The position numbers were made by a program, and so were the translations under genes. From an uncultured Lactobacillus sp. (GTDB lineage Bacteria > Bacillota > Bacilli > Lactobacillales > Lactobacillaceae): a DNA stretch of 44,079 nt. Positions 36,303 to 43,431 of the stretch are shown piece after piece. The notes under the pieces are model-generated. The model worked only from the letters and a program-made list of their open reading frames with translations, did no database searches and was not told where the DNA came from. The first letter of the stretch is position 1. Each line of letters begins with the position of its first letter. The stretch is taken from positions 1 through 44,079 of the forward strand of contig CAJUTO010000013.1 of NCBI GenBank assembly GCA_910589675.1. The letters are read 5' to 3'.

Positions 36303-37882
36303 TATTCCTCTTCCCCTTTCTTAGCTAACTTTATTTCTTGATCAAACTTAGCTCTTAACTCTGGTGTAAAATTATGGGCAATCATTAAAATTGTCTGATC
36401 AGTTTTTAGCAACGCAGTAATAATCTCTTCAGTAGCTTTTTGATCAATTGCACTAGTTACCTCATCCATTAATACAAATGGTTGATGATAAATTTCACTT
36501 CTAGCTAATACGATCTTTTGTCGTTGGCCTCCGGATAGATTATTTTTCTTTAAATTAACTTCTGTATCAATTCCAGAAGGCATTTTATCTAAATCATTTT
36601 TTAGTTCGACATTATTAATAATATTCATTAATTGTTTTTCTGTTCTTTTAACAAACATCGTTATATTATCTTTAATTGAAATCGGAAAAACTATTGGATC
36701 TTGCGGTAAATAACCAAGGTTAGCATTGGTTATTGGTCGACTTTCTTTATCAAAATAAGTAATCTTACCACATTTAGTCTCAATTTTCCCCAACAATGCT
36801 TTAAATAAGGTGGACTTCCCTGTTCCCGAATCTCCAGTTAAAAGTACTTTTTCACCAGGTTTAATAGTGAAATTTGGATAAGTGAGAGTCTCACCTTCAT
36901 CGTATGTGACTTTCAAATTTTCAACCGATACACCATAAGCAGCTGTCTTTACAGGCTGCTTTTCTTTTTTGCGTAAAGTTAAAATTTCCTCTCTTAATGT
37001 TTTAGTTGATTTAACTAAAGTAATTGAATGGGTAATTTCCCAAACTGCTGAAAAGATAGCTGATCCAAATGCACCCGCTACAGCGAATTCTCCAAAAGAA
37101 ATCACATGATTTAAGAATAAAATTCCTGCAAAAAATGATATTCCTATTTGTGCTAAGGCATTTCCGAAACCATTGAATAAGTAAGAAGTAGTTTGGTACC
37201 GATAGTTTTTCTTATTTGCCTTCGTGTAATCGTCACTTGCCTTATGTAGCTGTCTTCTCAATCTCTCATATGCACTAAAGCGTCTTAACTCTTGCAGTCC
37301 ACCAAACCAATGTTCAATCGTATTTAGCAACTTTTCATTTTTATCATTTACGTTCTTAGTTGCCTGAGCTGTTTTCTTTTCCATAATTTTAGGTAGAAGA
37401 AAATTAATCGCTAGTAATATCGCACTAACTAAAATTAAGCTCCAGTTCATAGTAAATAACAAAACAACTGCGATTAAAATTTCAAGAGTTCCACTCAAAA
37501 TTGATACCCATGGCATAGCAAAGTTGGTAGTTAATAGCTTAAGATTTGCTGTTAATTGATTTTGCATTTTGGAAGTTTTTTCATCTTCTGAAGAAGCATA
37601 GTAATGCTCAATAATTTCTTCTCTAATCTTATGAACATAGTCTTGGGTTTGTCTTGTGAAAGCAATTGTTGCAATTGGTAATAAAACTGCCGTCCCTATT
37701 TCCATCCCAGCCTGAATAAAAGTCCAAAAAAGATATCCATTTAAGTTACCTTTAAGAATATTGTTTAATGAATCTTTAAAAAGATATTCTCCCATTGAAC
37801 CCGCAACTGCATATAAAATATACAAACAAAAAATCAGTATTGAACGGGGAACATTAATTTTAACCAACTCTTTAAACGTCAT
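36302..37882 (-). CDS. ABC exporter half-transporter (permease fused to ATPase), subunit 1
   Basis: The 526-residue partner of the following gene has six membrane helices in the N-terminal part and an ATPase with TGDSGTGKSTLFKALLG, GYLPQDPIVF, NLSGGQRQKIVLARSE, FVLMDEVTSAID and MIAHNF, all canonical. It has a strong ribosome-binding site (AGGAGGGG) and its own promoter. It is divergent from the leader ORF-MFS-AAC(3) unit and shares a 165-nt intergenic region with it, which suggests common control. Exporters of this form in lactobacilli carry drugs, lipids or peptides; the substrate is not readable here. Confidence 0.9.
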   Translation of the reverse strand: MTFKELVKINVPRSILIFCLYILYAVAGSMGEYLFKDSLNNILKGNLNGYLFWTFIQAGMEIGTAVLLPIATIAFTRQTQDYVHKIREEIIEHYYASSEDEKTSKMQNQLTANLKLLTTNFAMPWVSILSGTLEILIAVVLLFTMNWSLILVSAILLAINFLLPKIMEKKTAQATKNVNDKNEKLLNTIEHWFGGLQELRRFSAYERLRRQLHKASDDYTKANKKNYRYQTTSYLFNGFGNALAQIGISFFAGILFLNHVISFGEFAVAGAFGSAIFSAVWEITHSITLVKSTKTLREEILTLRKKEKQPVKTAAYGVSVENLKVTYDEGETLTYPNFTIKPGEKVLLTGDSGTGKSTLFKALLGKIETKCGKITYFDKESRPITNANLGYLPQDPIVFPISIKDNITMFVKRTEKQLMNIINNVELKNDLDKMPSGIDTEVNLKKNNLSGGQRQKIVLARSEIYHQPFVLMDEVTSAIDQKATEEIITALLKTDQTILMIAHNFTPELRAKFDQEIKLAKKGEEE

Positions 37883-37913
37883 TATTTGCCCCTCCTATTT
37901 TTATTTGTTATTA

Positions 37914-37941
37914 ATTATACTAATATTTTTTTAATTTACAA
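37914..37941 (-). promoter_or_regulatory. promoter of the ABC exporter genes
   Basis: Minus strand TTGTAA (37941-37936), a 16-nt spacer and TATAAT (37919-37914), about 30 nt upstream of the ATG. Confidence 0.75.
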
Positions 37942-37956
37942 TCATATTTTTATAAG

Positions 37957-37997
37957 CGGACAAATTTATGACCTAAGTGGTATATTTTCGGACTTAA
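37957..37997. promoter_or_regulatory. repeated GAC boxes in the divergent promoter region, possible operator
   Basis: GACAAAT (37959), GACCTAA (37970) and GACTTAA (37991) lie in the same orientation at distances of 11 and 21 nt, close to one and two helical turns. The same region can also be read as the dyad TAAGT (37974-37978), 13 nt, ACTTA (37992-37996). It lies between the two divergent promoters. No regulator gene is adjacent. Confidence 0.35.
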
Positions 37998-38003
37998 CGA
38001 GTA

Positions 38004-38012
38004 TGCTATACT
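38004..38012 (+). promoter_or_regulatory. extended -10 promoter of the leader ORF-MFS-AAC(3) unit
   Basis: TGCTATACT gives a TGN extension and TATACT. The -35 region is poor, so it may need an activator. Transcription would start near 38019, about 14 nt before the GAGGTGAT ribosome-binding site of the leader ORF. Confidence 0.6.
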
Positions 38013-38046
38013 TATTTTATCTATGATAAATCGAGGTGATTACTAA

Positions 38047-38163
38047 GTGTTTATTCTAAATAACTTAGGATTAAGCTTAAAACTGAATTATTTTCTTTCA
38101 GTTATTAAGCTATATTTAATAAATATCCCCAAATTTGATGAAAGTTTGGGGTTTGTTAACTAA
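38047..38163 (+). CDS. 38-codon leader ORF upstream of the MFS exporter
   Basis: GTG start with an excellent ribosome-binding site GAGGTGAT (38033-38040) at 8-nt spacing. The peptide begins MFILNNLGLSLKLNYFLSVI and ends IPKFDESLGFVN. It is hydrophobic and Leu/Ile-rich, with no secretion cleavage site or double-glycine motif that I can see. The entire coding sequence is covered by RNA hairpins, one of which is terminator-like (see the attenuator). A well-initiated short ORF that overlaps a hairpin and sits 68 nt before a drug-efflux-type gene fits a regulatory leader peptide better than a structural product, but a secreted peptide is not excluded. I know of no named homologue. Confidence 0.6.
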   Translation: MFILNNLGLSLKLNYFLSVIKLYLINIPKFDESLGFVN

Positions 38164-38193
38164 AATCTAGCTATCTTTTCCCTAAACTTTCAT
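38074..38193 (+). promoter_or_regulatory. putative ribosome-controlled attenuator with mutually exclusive hairpins
   Basis: Hairpin A: 38074-38087 pairs with 38097-38111 (14 bp with one bulged A). Hairpin B, terminator-like: CCCCAAATTT (38127-38136) pairs with 38141-38151 and is followed by TTTGTT. Alternative hairpin C: 38138-38151 (ATGAAAGTTTGGGG) pairs with 38180-38193 (CCCTAAACTTTCAT), 14 bp with one G-U. B and C share the same strand and cannot coexist. C has no T-tract behind it and so would act as antiterminator. A ribosome halted around leader codons 24-30 would cover the left arm of B and free C. Confidence 0.55.
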
Positions 38194-38231
38194 GTACTCA
38201 ATAAATTTAAGTATTAAAAAGGAACGGGAAA

Positions 38232-39446
38232 ATGACTAACAAAAATAACTATAACATTATAAACCTCTTAATCGGCCGGATCGGAACAAATGTTGCTGAC
38301 TCTCTTTTCTATATGGCGATATTGTGGTACTTTAAAACCCATTTTAATTCACCAATGCTTCTTTCCGTAATATTCATAGCTGAATCTAGCATTGATATGT
38401 TTTCGTTTACTTTAGGACCTATAATTGATCGTATAGAGATCAAAAAAGCATTAAAATTAGTGACAATTACTCAAACAATGCTGAGCGTAATCATTATTCC
38501 GCTATTTAATAATCAAAAATTACACTTTTTAGGAATTACATTTTTGATAGTAGTCTATGTTTTGTCAACTATCGGCTCAACATTAATCTATCCTGCTGAA
38601 GACAAGATACTGCCCAATATAGTAGAAAAGAAAGAATTACCTAAAGTTAATGGGATTTTTCAGATGTCTTATCAAACTTTAGACTTATTCCTCAATGCTG
38701 GAGCAACAATTTTAATTACCTTTTTATCTATAAAAAATACAATTATTATTTCAGCATTAGTATTTGCATTTGCACTTTTGTTCTACACGCGTTTACACTT
38801 TAAACTTCCAGCTGCCTCATCACCTGAAGGTAATACTAGCTATTTCAAAGATTTAGTAAGTGGTTGGCAAGCATTACGCACTAATAAAAATATTTTAATT
38901 TTAATCTTGCCTTTTGCTCTAACTAACTTATTTTATGGAATATCATCTGTTGGTTTACCTTACTTTGCCACCAAATACTTAAACAATAGTGCACTTAGCT
39001 ATGGAAGTTTAGAACTTGCCTCTTCAATTGGAGGATTACTAGGCAGCCTTATCGTACAGCGACTTTACGTGAAAGACAGCCAACTAAGACTATTAATTGT
39101 TACTTGCTTAATGCTATCTGGATTAGCAATTGTTTTAGAAGTAATAAGTGCCCCAATTTGGCCTATTTTAATTCTAATATTTGCTCTATGTAGTACTTTC
39201 TGGATTAGCATCATGAACATTAATTTTAAGGTTCTAGTTCAAGAAAGTTTTTCTTCTAATTTATTAGGACGAATTATCACGATTAACAGCAGCATTGTTA
39301 ATTGCATGATTCCGATTGGATCATTTTTAGGAGGATTTATTGTTAAAAACTACGGTGCTTGTCCAGCCATTATTCTTGAAGGGCTGGCTCAGCTAGTAAC
39401 AGCTGTCTTCTATCTAATAATATTTTTAAAAAGAAAAAGAGCATAA
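38232..39446 (+). CDS. major facilitator superfamily exporter (Mef-like MFS_3 group)
   Basis: The 404-residue protein has about 12 hydrophobic segments and the MFS landmark after helix 2, GPIIDRIEIKKALK, matching the G-x-x-x-D-R-x-x-R/K-K motif. The layout (IGRIGTNVADSLFYMAILW at the start, a central charged loop near 200-220, and FGISSVGLPYFA after it) fits the macrolide efflux-type MFS_3 group, but many of these export other compounds. It is preceded by the 38-codon leader ORF and attenuator and followed by a 24-codon ORF and an AAC(3)-like gene, with no terminator between them. Substrate unknown. Confidence 0.85.
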   Translation: MTNKNNYNIINLLIGRIGTNVADSLFYMAILWYFKTHFNSPMLLSVIFIAESSIDMFSFTLGPIIDRIEIKKALKLVTITQTMLSVIIIPLFNNQKLHFLGITFLIVVYVLSTIGSTLIYPAEDKILPNIVEKKELPKVNGIFQMSYQTLDLFLNAGATILITFLSIKNTIIISALVFAFALLFYTRLHFKLPAASSPEGNTSYFKDLVSGWQALRTNKNILILILPFALTNLFYGISSVGLPYFATKYLNNSALSYGSLELASSIGGLLGSLIVQRLYVKDSQLRLLIVTCLMLSGLAIVLEVISAPIWPILILIFALCSTFWISIMNINFKVLVQESFSSNLLGRIITINSSIVNCMIPIGSFLGGFIVKNYGACPAIILEGLAQLVTAVFYLIIFLKRKRA

Positions 39447-39453
39447 ATGCTCT
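39438..39453 (+). other. hairpin across the stop codon of the MFS gene
   Basis: A perfect 7-bp stem (AGAGCAT/ATGCTCT) with an AA loop includes the TAA stop at 39444-39446. It has no T-tract and ends 4 nt before the ribosome-binding site of the next small ORF. It may protect or process the mRNA. Confidence 0.45.
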
Positions 39454-39470
39454 AACTAAGGAGTTTTCTA

Positions 39471-39545
39471 ATGAGTAATAAAAAAGTAAAAATTAATAAT
39501 GCTGAAATAAAAACAAGAGTAGTTTTCTATCGTCCAAGTCAATAA
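39471..39545 (+). CDS. 24-codon ORF between the MFS and AAC(3)-like genes
   Basis: ATG start with a perfect AAGGAG (39458-39463) at 7-nt spacing, which is better than the ribosome-binding site of the acetyltransferase gene itself. The peptide begins MSNKKVKINNAEIKTR and ends VVFYRPSQ. It is strongly basic, has no Cys, and carries no signal peptide or double-glycine motif. It ends 28 nt before the acetyltransferase start. It could be a translational leader (it contains a K-T-R, the basic-x-basic pattern at which macrolide-bound ribosomes tend to stall), a small peptide modified or exported by its neighbours, or a micro-protein. No homologue recognised. Confidence 0.6.
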   Translation: MSNKKVKINNAEIKTRVVFYRPSQ

Positions 39546-39573
39546 TTAATTTTAATTTAGAAAAGAGATTTTT

Positions 39574-40380
39574 ATGGCGAAAGATTTGATTACTACAGTT
39601 ACAACAAAAAATGATTTCAAACAGGCATTTAACAGTGCTCATCTTAATGCCTCCGACACAGCTATTGTCCATACATCATTAAGCAAGTTCTACTATGTTC
39701 CCGGTGGTCCTGAAACGGTCATCCTGGCACTTAAGGAGACGATAAGTAAAGGAACCATTATGATGCCTTCAGAAGTTTCGACAAATTGTGATCCAGCAAG
39801 CTGGGAGTATCCTCCAGTTCGTTCTGATCTAATTCAAACAATTAGAGATAATATGCCACCCTATGATCCAATAACCTCAGCTACTGAGGGACTCGGAAGA
39901 ACACCTGAATGTTTCAGAACTCTGCCTGATGTAGTTAGAAGTAACCATCCCTATCTACCAATCGCAATTTGGGGTAAAAATAAAATTCAAATAGCCAAAG
40001 AACAACCATTAAATCTTCCATACGGCATTAATAGTCCTTTAGATTATCTCTACAAAAATAATGGTAAAATAGTTTTTCTAGGAACAGACTATGAAACTTG
40101 TACTGCCCTTCACTATGCCGAATCAACAATTAATCGGCCAACCGAAACATGGTCAGCTGCTACTGGTCTTGATGATCAAGGTAAAACTACCTGGACTAAA
40201 TATCAAAATGTTGACCTAGACTCTTATGATGATTTTAATGAGCTTGGATTAGCTTTTGAGAAACAATATCCCGAGTGCTTTAACCAGCTGAGCTTGAACA
40301 ATAGTTTTATCAAGGTAATCGAAATGAGACCTTTAATTGACTTTGCTAGAGACTGGTTTAAAAAGAAAGATAATAATTGA
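39574..40380 (+). CDS. AAC(3)-family (YokD-like) N-acetyltransferase
   Basis: The 268-residue protein of the antibiotic_NAT fold uses acetyl-CoA. Family blocks: VHTSLSKFYYVPGGPETV, GTIMMPSE, VVRSNHPYLPIAIWG, SPLDYLYKNNGKIVFLG and TALHYAE with H180 and E183. Two usual positions differ: the Ser after HPxx is Pro129, and the His normally preceding L-D-x-x-x-G-x-x-S-P is Gln144. A classical aminoglycoside substrate is therefore doubtful. It is last in the unit with the MFS exporter and the 24-codon ORF, which suggests modification of the same compound that the exporter handles. The ribosome-binding site AAGAG is weak. Confidence 0.85.
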   Translation: MAKDLITTVTTKNDFKQAFNSAHLNASDTAIVHTSLSKFYYVPGGPETVILALKETISKGTIMMPSEVSTNCDPASWEYPPVRSDLIQTIRDNMPPYDPITSATEGLGRTPECFRTLPDVVRSNHPYLPIAIWGKNKIQIAKEQPLNLPYGINSPLDYLYKNNGKIVFLGTDYETCTALHYAESTINRPTETWSAATGLDDQGKTTWTKYQNVDLDSYDDFNELGLAFEKQYPECFNQLSLNNSFIKVIEMRPLIDFARDWFKKKDNN

Positions 40381-40385
40381 TAACA

Positions 40386-40415
40386 AAAAAAGTAGGATTT
40401 AAATCCTACTTTTTT
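40386..40415. terminator. bidirectional terminator after the AAC(3)-like gene
   Basis: A perfect 30-bp palindrome centred at 40400/40401, with A6 and T6 ends. It serves the plus-strand unit and, on the other strand, rbsU. Confidence 0.92.
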
Positions 40416-40449
40416 CTATAAGTTTCTTTTTTTACAAAAACTCTATACG

Positions 40450-41340
40450 TTATACGATCACTGTCATCGTAGCAGCTCCGATAATGATGGCTAAACCAAT
40501 TAAAGTAACTACCATTTCTTTCTTAGTCTTCTTTTCATGCAAAAACCAGATTCCTGTTAAAGTTGCTAATACTACAGATGTCTGTGACAAAATAAAACCA
40601 GTTGCTAAACCATTCATATTTGGTTGAGCCGAAATTAAATATGTCAATGCAGCAAATGCAAAGAAAAATCCAGAGATAATTTGTTTGTAAGAAACCCCTT
40701 GAGCTAAAGCGCTTCTTTGACTTGGTTCTTTAACTTTTAAGTAAACTGCATAACAAATAGCAACTAAGCACATTCCAATAGCTTGTGGTAAAAATGCTTT
40801 GGATCCATCAATTTTAGCAGCTTGAGGGGCTGCAGAATATGCCCAATATCCAATTTCACCAACTAATAAAATGATTACGGCTTTTCTTAACTTAGCACTG
40901 TTTTCATCAGTTTTATGTTCACTCCAGGTTGTCATCCAAGCACCTAAAATGATCAGCGCTAATGCAAGAAAACCTACTAACTTATCACTCGTACTTGGCC
41001 AATCTCCTAAAGCAAATACTCCCCATAAAGAAGTACCTAACAACTGAAAGGCAGTTGTAATTGGCATTGCGCGTGATGATCCAACCAAAGTAAAAGAATG
41101 AAAAGTAAGAATCTGCGCACTAGCCCAGCCTATTCCGGAGATAATTGACCAGATCAAAGCAGCACCGCTAGGCAACGCTATTCCTTGAACTAAGTTATAG
41201 ACTAAAGCAAAGATAAAAGTACCAAATGTAGTACCAATAATTTGATTTACTGGTTTACCGCCAATTTTTGAGGCAATTGTCGGAAACAAGCCCCATCCAA
41301 GTAATGGCCCTAAACCAATTAATAAAGCTATTCCATTCAT
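40450..41340 (-). CDS. rbsU: GRP-family sugar transporter, probably ribose uptake protein RbsU
   Basis: The 296-residue protein has ten hydrophobic segments in two similar halves, as in the glucose/ribose porter (GRP) family. The N-terminus IALLIGLGPLLGWGLFPTIA and the charged EHKTDEN loop in the middle are typical of GlcU/RbsU. The family alone does not separate glucose from ribose. The neighbouring rbsD, 75 nt upstream on the same strand, makes ribose the likely substrate, as in the rbsUDK locus of other lactobacilli. The ribokinase gene rbsK is not present here. Confidence 0.85.
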   Translation of the reverse strand: MNGIALLIGLGPLLGWGLFPTIASKIGGKPVNQIIGTTFGTFIFALVYNLVQGIALPSGAALIWSIISGIGWASAQILTFHSFTLVGSSRAMPITTAFQLLGTSLWGVFALGDWPSTSDKLVGFLALALIILGAWMTTWSEHKTDENSAKLRKAVIILLVGEIGYWAYSAAPQAAKIDGSKAFLPQAIGMCLVAICYAVYLKVKEPSQRSALAQGVSYKQIISGFFFAFAALTYLISAQPNMNGLATGFILSQTSVVLATLTGIWFLHEKKTKKEMVVTLIGLAIIIGAATMTVIV

Positions 41341-41360
41341 ACACTAAACTTTCCTTAAAA

Positions 41361-41401
41361 TATAAAAGTAATTGTAGTTTACATACGCAATTACTTTTAT
41401 A
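41361..41401 (-). other. intercistronic hairpin between rbsD and rbsU
   Basis: A perfect 14-bp inverted repeat (41361-41374 with 41388-41401) around a 13-nt loop fills most of the rbsD-rbsU gap. On the minus strand it is followed by TATTTTAAGG, a weak T-tract. It could be a leaky terminator lowering rbsU expression or a stabiliser of rbsD mRNA. Confidence 0.6.
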
Positions 41402-41415
41402 GCTAAATATCTACT

Positions 41416-41811
41416 TTAAAAAACTACTCCACTTTCCAAAATTACATTAGAATATGGAGTTTCTTCACCAGTTCTAATAAATGCTTTAGAAGACTTTAAA
41501 TCCTTCTTTAGTTCTGAATGAGGAATAAATTCAATCTCAACATTCGGAACTGCCTTCTTAATAGCTTCTAATTGCTTTGGATTTTCAGTTTTAATTTCCT
41601 CTGCAATATACATTTTTTGAACTTCTAATTCTTTCAAGACTTCTTCTAGAACATCAATAAATGATGGCAAGCCTGGACGCACAGATAAATCAATCTTTTC
41701 AGTCTCAGCTGGAACTGGAGTACCAGCATCTCCAACTCCTAGCCAATCCATGTGGCCCATGTCCGCAATTACTCTTGAAATATTAGAATTCATTACGCCA
41801 GTTTTTTTCAT
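41416..41811 (-). CDS. rbsD: D-ribose pyranase
   Basis: 131 residues, exactly the usual RbsD length, from the ATG at 41811. An earlier ATG at 41817 is only 3 nt from the AGAGGA ribosome-binding site and is rejected. It interconverts pyranose and furanose forms of ribose so that ribokinase can act. The N-terminus [20 protein letters not shown] contains the catalytic His20. [11 protein letters not shown], the AEEIK segment and the C-terminal [15 protein letters not shown] are the other conserved blocks. Confidence 0.95.
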   Translation of the reverse strand: MKKTGVMNSNISRVIADMGHMDWLGVGDAGTPVPAETEKIDLSVRPGLPSFIDVLEEVLKELEVQKMYIAEEIKTENPKQLEAIKKAVPNVEIEFIPHSELKKDLKSSKAFIRTGEETPYSNVILESGVVF

Positions 41812-41941
41812 AGTCATTAGTCCTCTTCTTAAAACGTATTTACTAATATTCTAATATCTCTTTTTAATATTAACACTTTTAAAGCAGTTTATGTACCGAA
41901 TTTATTTTACTCGCTTCTCTCTCCTACCTCCTTAATCTTGT

Positions 41942-41972
41942 ATAAAAACCACCTAAGAGTTCCTAGGTGGTT
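41942..41972 (-). terminator. orphan terminator of the arginase-like relic
   Basis: A 9-bp perfect stem (41947-41955 with 41964-41972) is followed on the minus strand by TTTTTATA. It lies 57 nt beyond the end of the broken gene, with no intact gene to serve, so it is probably a remnant. Confidence 0.7.
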
Positions 41973-42028
41973 CTATGCTTATTAAATTATTCTACTCGTC
42001 AAAAAAGATTTTTGTATTTCCCATCAGA

Positions 42029-42211
42029 TTATACATTTTCTGGATTATTGGGTTCTGGACTCATCACATCGACATCTAAGTGAATATAAATATAATCAAA
42101 ATTATTTTCTTTAATCCATTCCTTAGCCCTTTCAAAATTTAGGACATTTCCTTTTTCAATCGTATACTTAAGAATACCTTTTTGTCTTTCTGTAAAGAAG
42201 ATTACTACGCA
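42029..42211 (-). pseudogene. fragment of an arginase/agmatinase-family gene
   Basis: On the minus strand an open frame of 60 codons begins directly after a TGA (42214-42212) and ends at TAA 42029. It reads CVVIFFTERQKGILKY, then about 25 further residues, then YIYIHLDVDVMSPEP. The HLDVDV-x-SP block matches the metal-binding DxDxxDP motif of ureohydrolases (arginase, agmatinase, formiminoglutamase). Those enzymes have around 270-300 residues, so both ends are missing. Upstream, AAGGAG (42231-42226) followed by ATGATG opens only a 15-codon frame that is shifted by one base from the fragment. This is a decayed gene, not a functional small protein. Confidence 0.7.
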
Positions 42212-42422
42212 TCATTAGAAATTCACTCCTTTTAATTGTATGATAAAGTCTATAGCAACTAGAGAGTCAAGAAAAGAATATATTTTCAATTGGAAAATAT
42301 CTGGAGTTGTCTACAAACTTTTACTTGATGACTTAATAGATATTCTATAGATTTATTAAAGGAACTTTGAATACAAATTTTCTGCTCTAAAGTAGTATTT
42401 TTTGAAAGGAGCGTTTTCATTA
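42212..42422 (+). other. upstream region of folD
   Basis: Apart from the small out-of-frame start of the relic on the minus strand, this AT-rich stretch holds no gene. TTGATG (42325) with TATAGA (42346) at 15 nt is the only promoter-like pair I see, and it is weak. AAAGGAG at 42405-42411 is the folD ribosome-binding site. Confidence 0.4.
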
Positions 42423-43274
42423 GTGACAAATATTATTAACGGCCGTCAAATTGCCAAACAACTTAATCAAGAAACCAAAACCAGAGTTGATAAATTAAAA
42501 GAAGAAGGGATAATTCCAGGAATTGTAGTTATTCTTGTAGGAGATGATCCGGCTAGTGTAATTTATACACGTAATAAACAGAAAAATGCTGAAAAGTTAG
42601 GCATGAAATCTATCTTGAGAAAATTTCCAAAAGATGTCAGTCAAGTTGAAGTTTTACAAGCAATTCATCACTACAATGATGATCCAACTATTCACGCGAT
42701 TTTAATTCAGCTTCCTTTGCCTAAGCATCTTAATCAAACTGAACTAATTGAAGCAATTGCTCCTGAAAAAGATGTGGATGGTTTTAATTCAAAAAACGTT
42801 GGAAAACTCTATAACAATGAAGAAGGGCACTACCCCGTTTCTTGTACTTCCCGCGGAATTATGACTTTGCTTCATACTTACTTAGATAAAATTGAAGGCT
42901 TAAATGTCACAATTGTCGGCCGCAGTATCTTAGTAAGTCGCCCTCTTCAATCGCTCCTCATTAATGAAAATGCGACCGTCACTATGGTGAGTCTACACAC
43001 CGATAATATCGATTATTACACTAAACATGCTGATATTTTAGTTGTGGCTGCTGGCAAACCTAATTTGATTAAAAAAGATCAGGTTAAACCTGGTGCAACC
43101 GTGATCGATGTGGGGATTAATCGAATGGCAAATCATCATTTAGTTGGGGATGTCGATTTTGATGATGTCAAAGAAGTCGCTAAAAATATCACCCCAGTTC
43201 CTGGTGGAGTAGGTCCAATGACTATCGCAACTTTAATGCAACAAACGGTCGATTTGGCTGAATGGAATAAATAG
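42423..43274 (+). CDS. folD: bifunctional methylenetetrahydrofolate dehydrogenase/cyclohydrolase
   Basis: 283 residues, the normal FolD length, from GTG at 42423. A TTG 21 nt upstream would place the AAAGGAG site inside the gene and is rejected. The enzyme interconverts methylene-, methenyl- and 10-formyl-THF. The catalytic segment [16 protein letters not shown] has the Tyr and Lys of the active site. The folate site [11 protein letters not shown], the DVDGFN block, the NADP-binding [18 protein letters not shown] and the C-terminal [19 protein letters not shown] are all present. Confidence 0.96.
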   Translation: MTNIINGRQIAKQLNQETKTRVDKLKEEGIIPGIVVILVGDDPASVIYTRNKQKNAEKLGMKSILRKFPKDVSQVEVLQAIHHYNDDPTIHAILIQLPLPKHLNQTELIEAIAPEKDVDGFNSKNVGKLYNNEEGHYPVSCTSRGIMTLLHTYLDKIEGLNVTIVGRSILVSRPLQSLLINENATVTMVSLHTDNIDYYTKHADILVVAAGKPNLIKKDQVKPGATVIDVGINRMANHHLVGDVDFDDVKEVAKNITPVPGGVGPMTIATLMQQTVDLAEWNK

Positions 43275-43315
43275 AAAAAGATGTTAAACAGTATTACATT
43301 ACTTAACGTCTTTTT
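43275..43315 (+). terminator. intrinsic terminator of folD
   Basis: A 13-bp stem with one G-U (43275-43287 with 43303-43315) around a 15-nt loop, beginning right at the folD stop. The A-tract on the other side could also serve the ASCH gene. Confidence 0.8.
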
Positions 43316-43431
43316 ATCTTCTACTACTTCCTCTATCTCAATTGATTCGAGCTAGAGCCAAAGATTTGTTTAATGGTCTGTGAATCATGGTGATCAAAAG
43401 ATTGATCAATGTTTTTATCTAATGAATTTTT

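Noticed and set aside
38047-38163. 38-codon ORF as a class II bacteriocin precursor
   Set aside because: No double-glycine leader, no YGNGV-type or GxxxG core, and no C39-peptidase ABC transporter or immunity gene; the overlap with exclusive hairpins favours a leader function.
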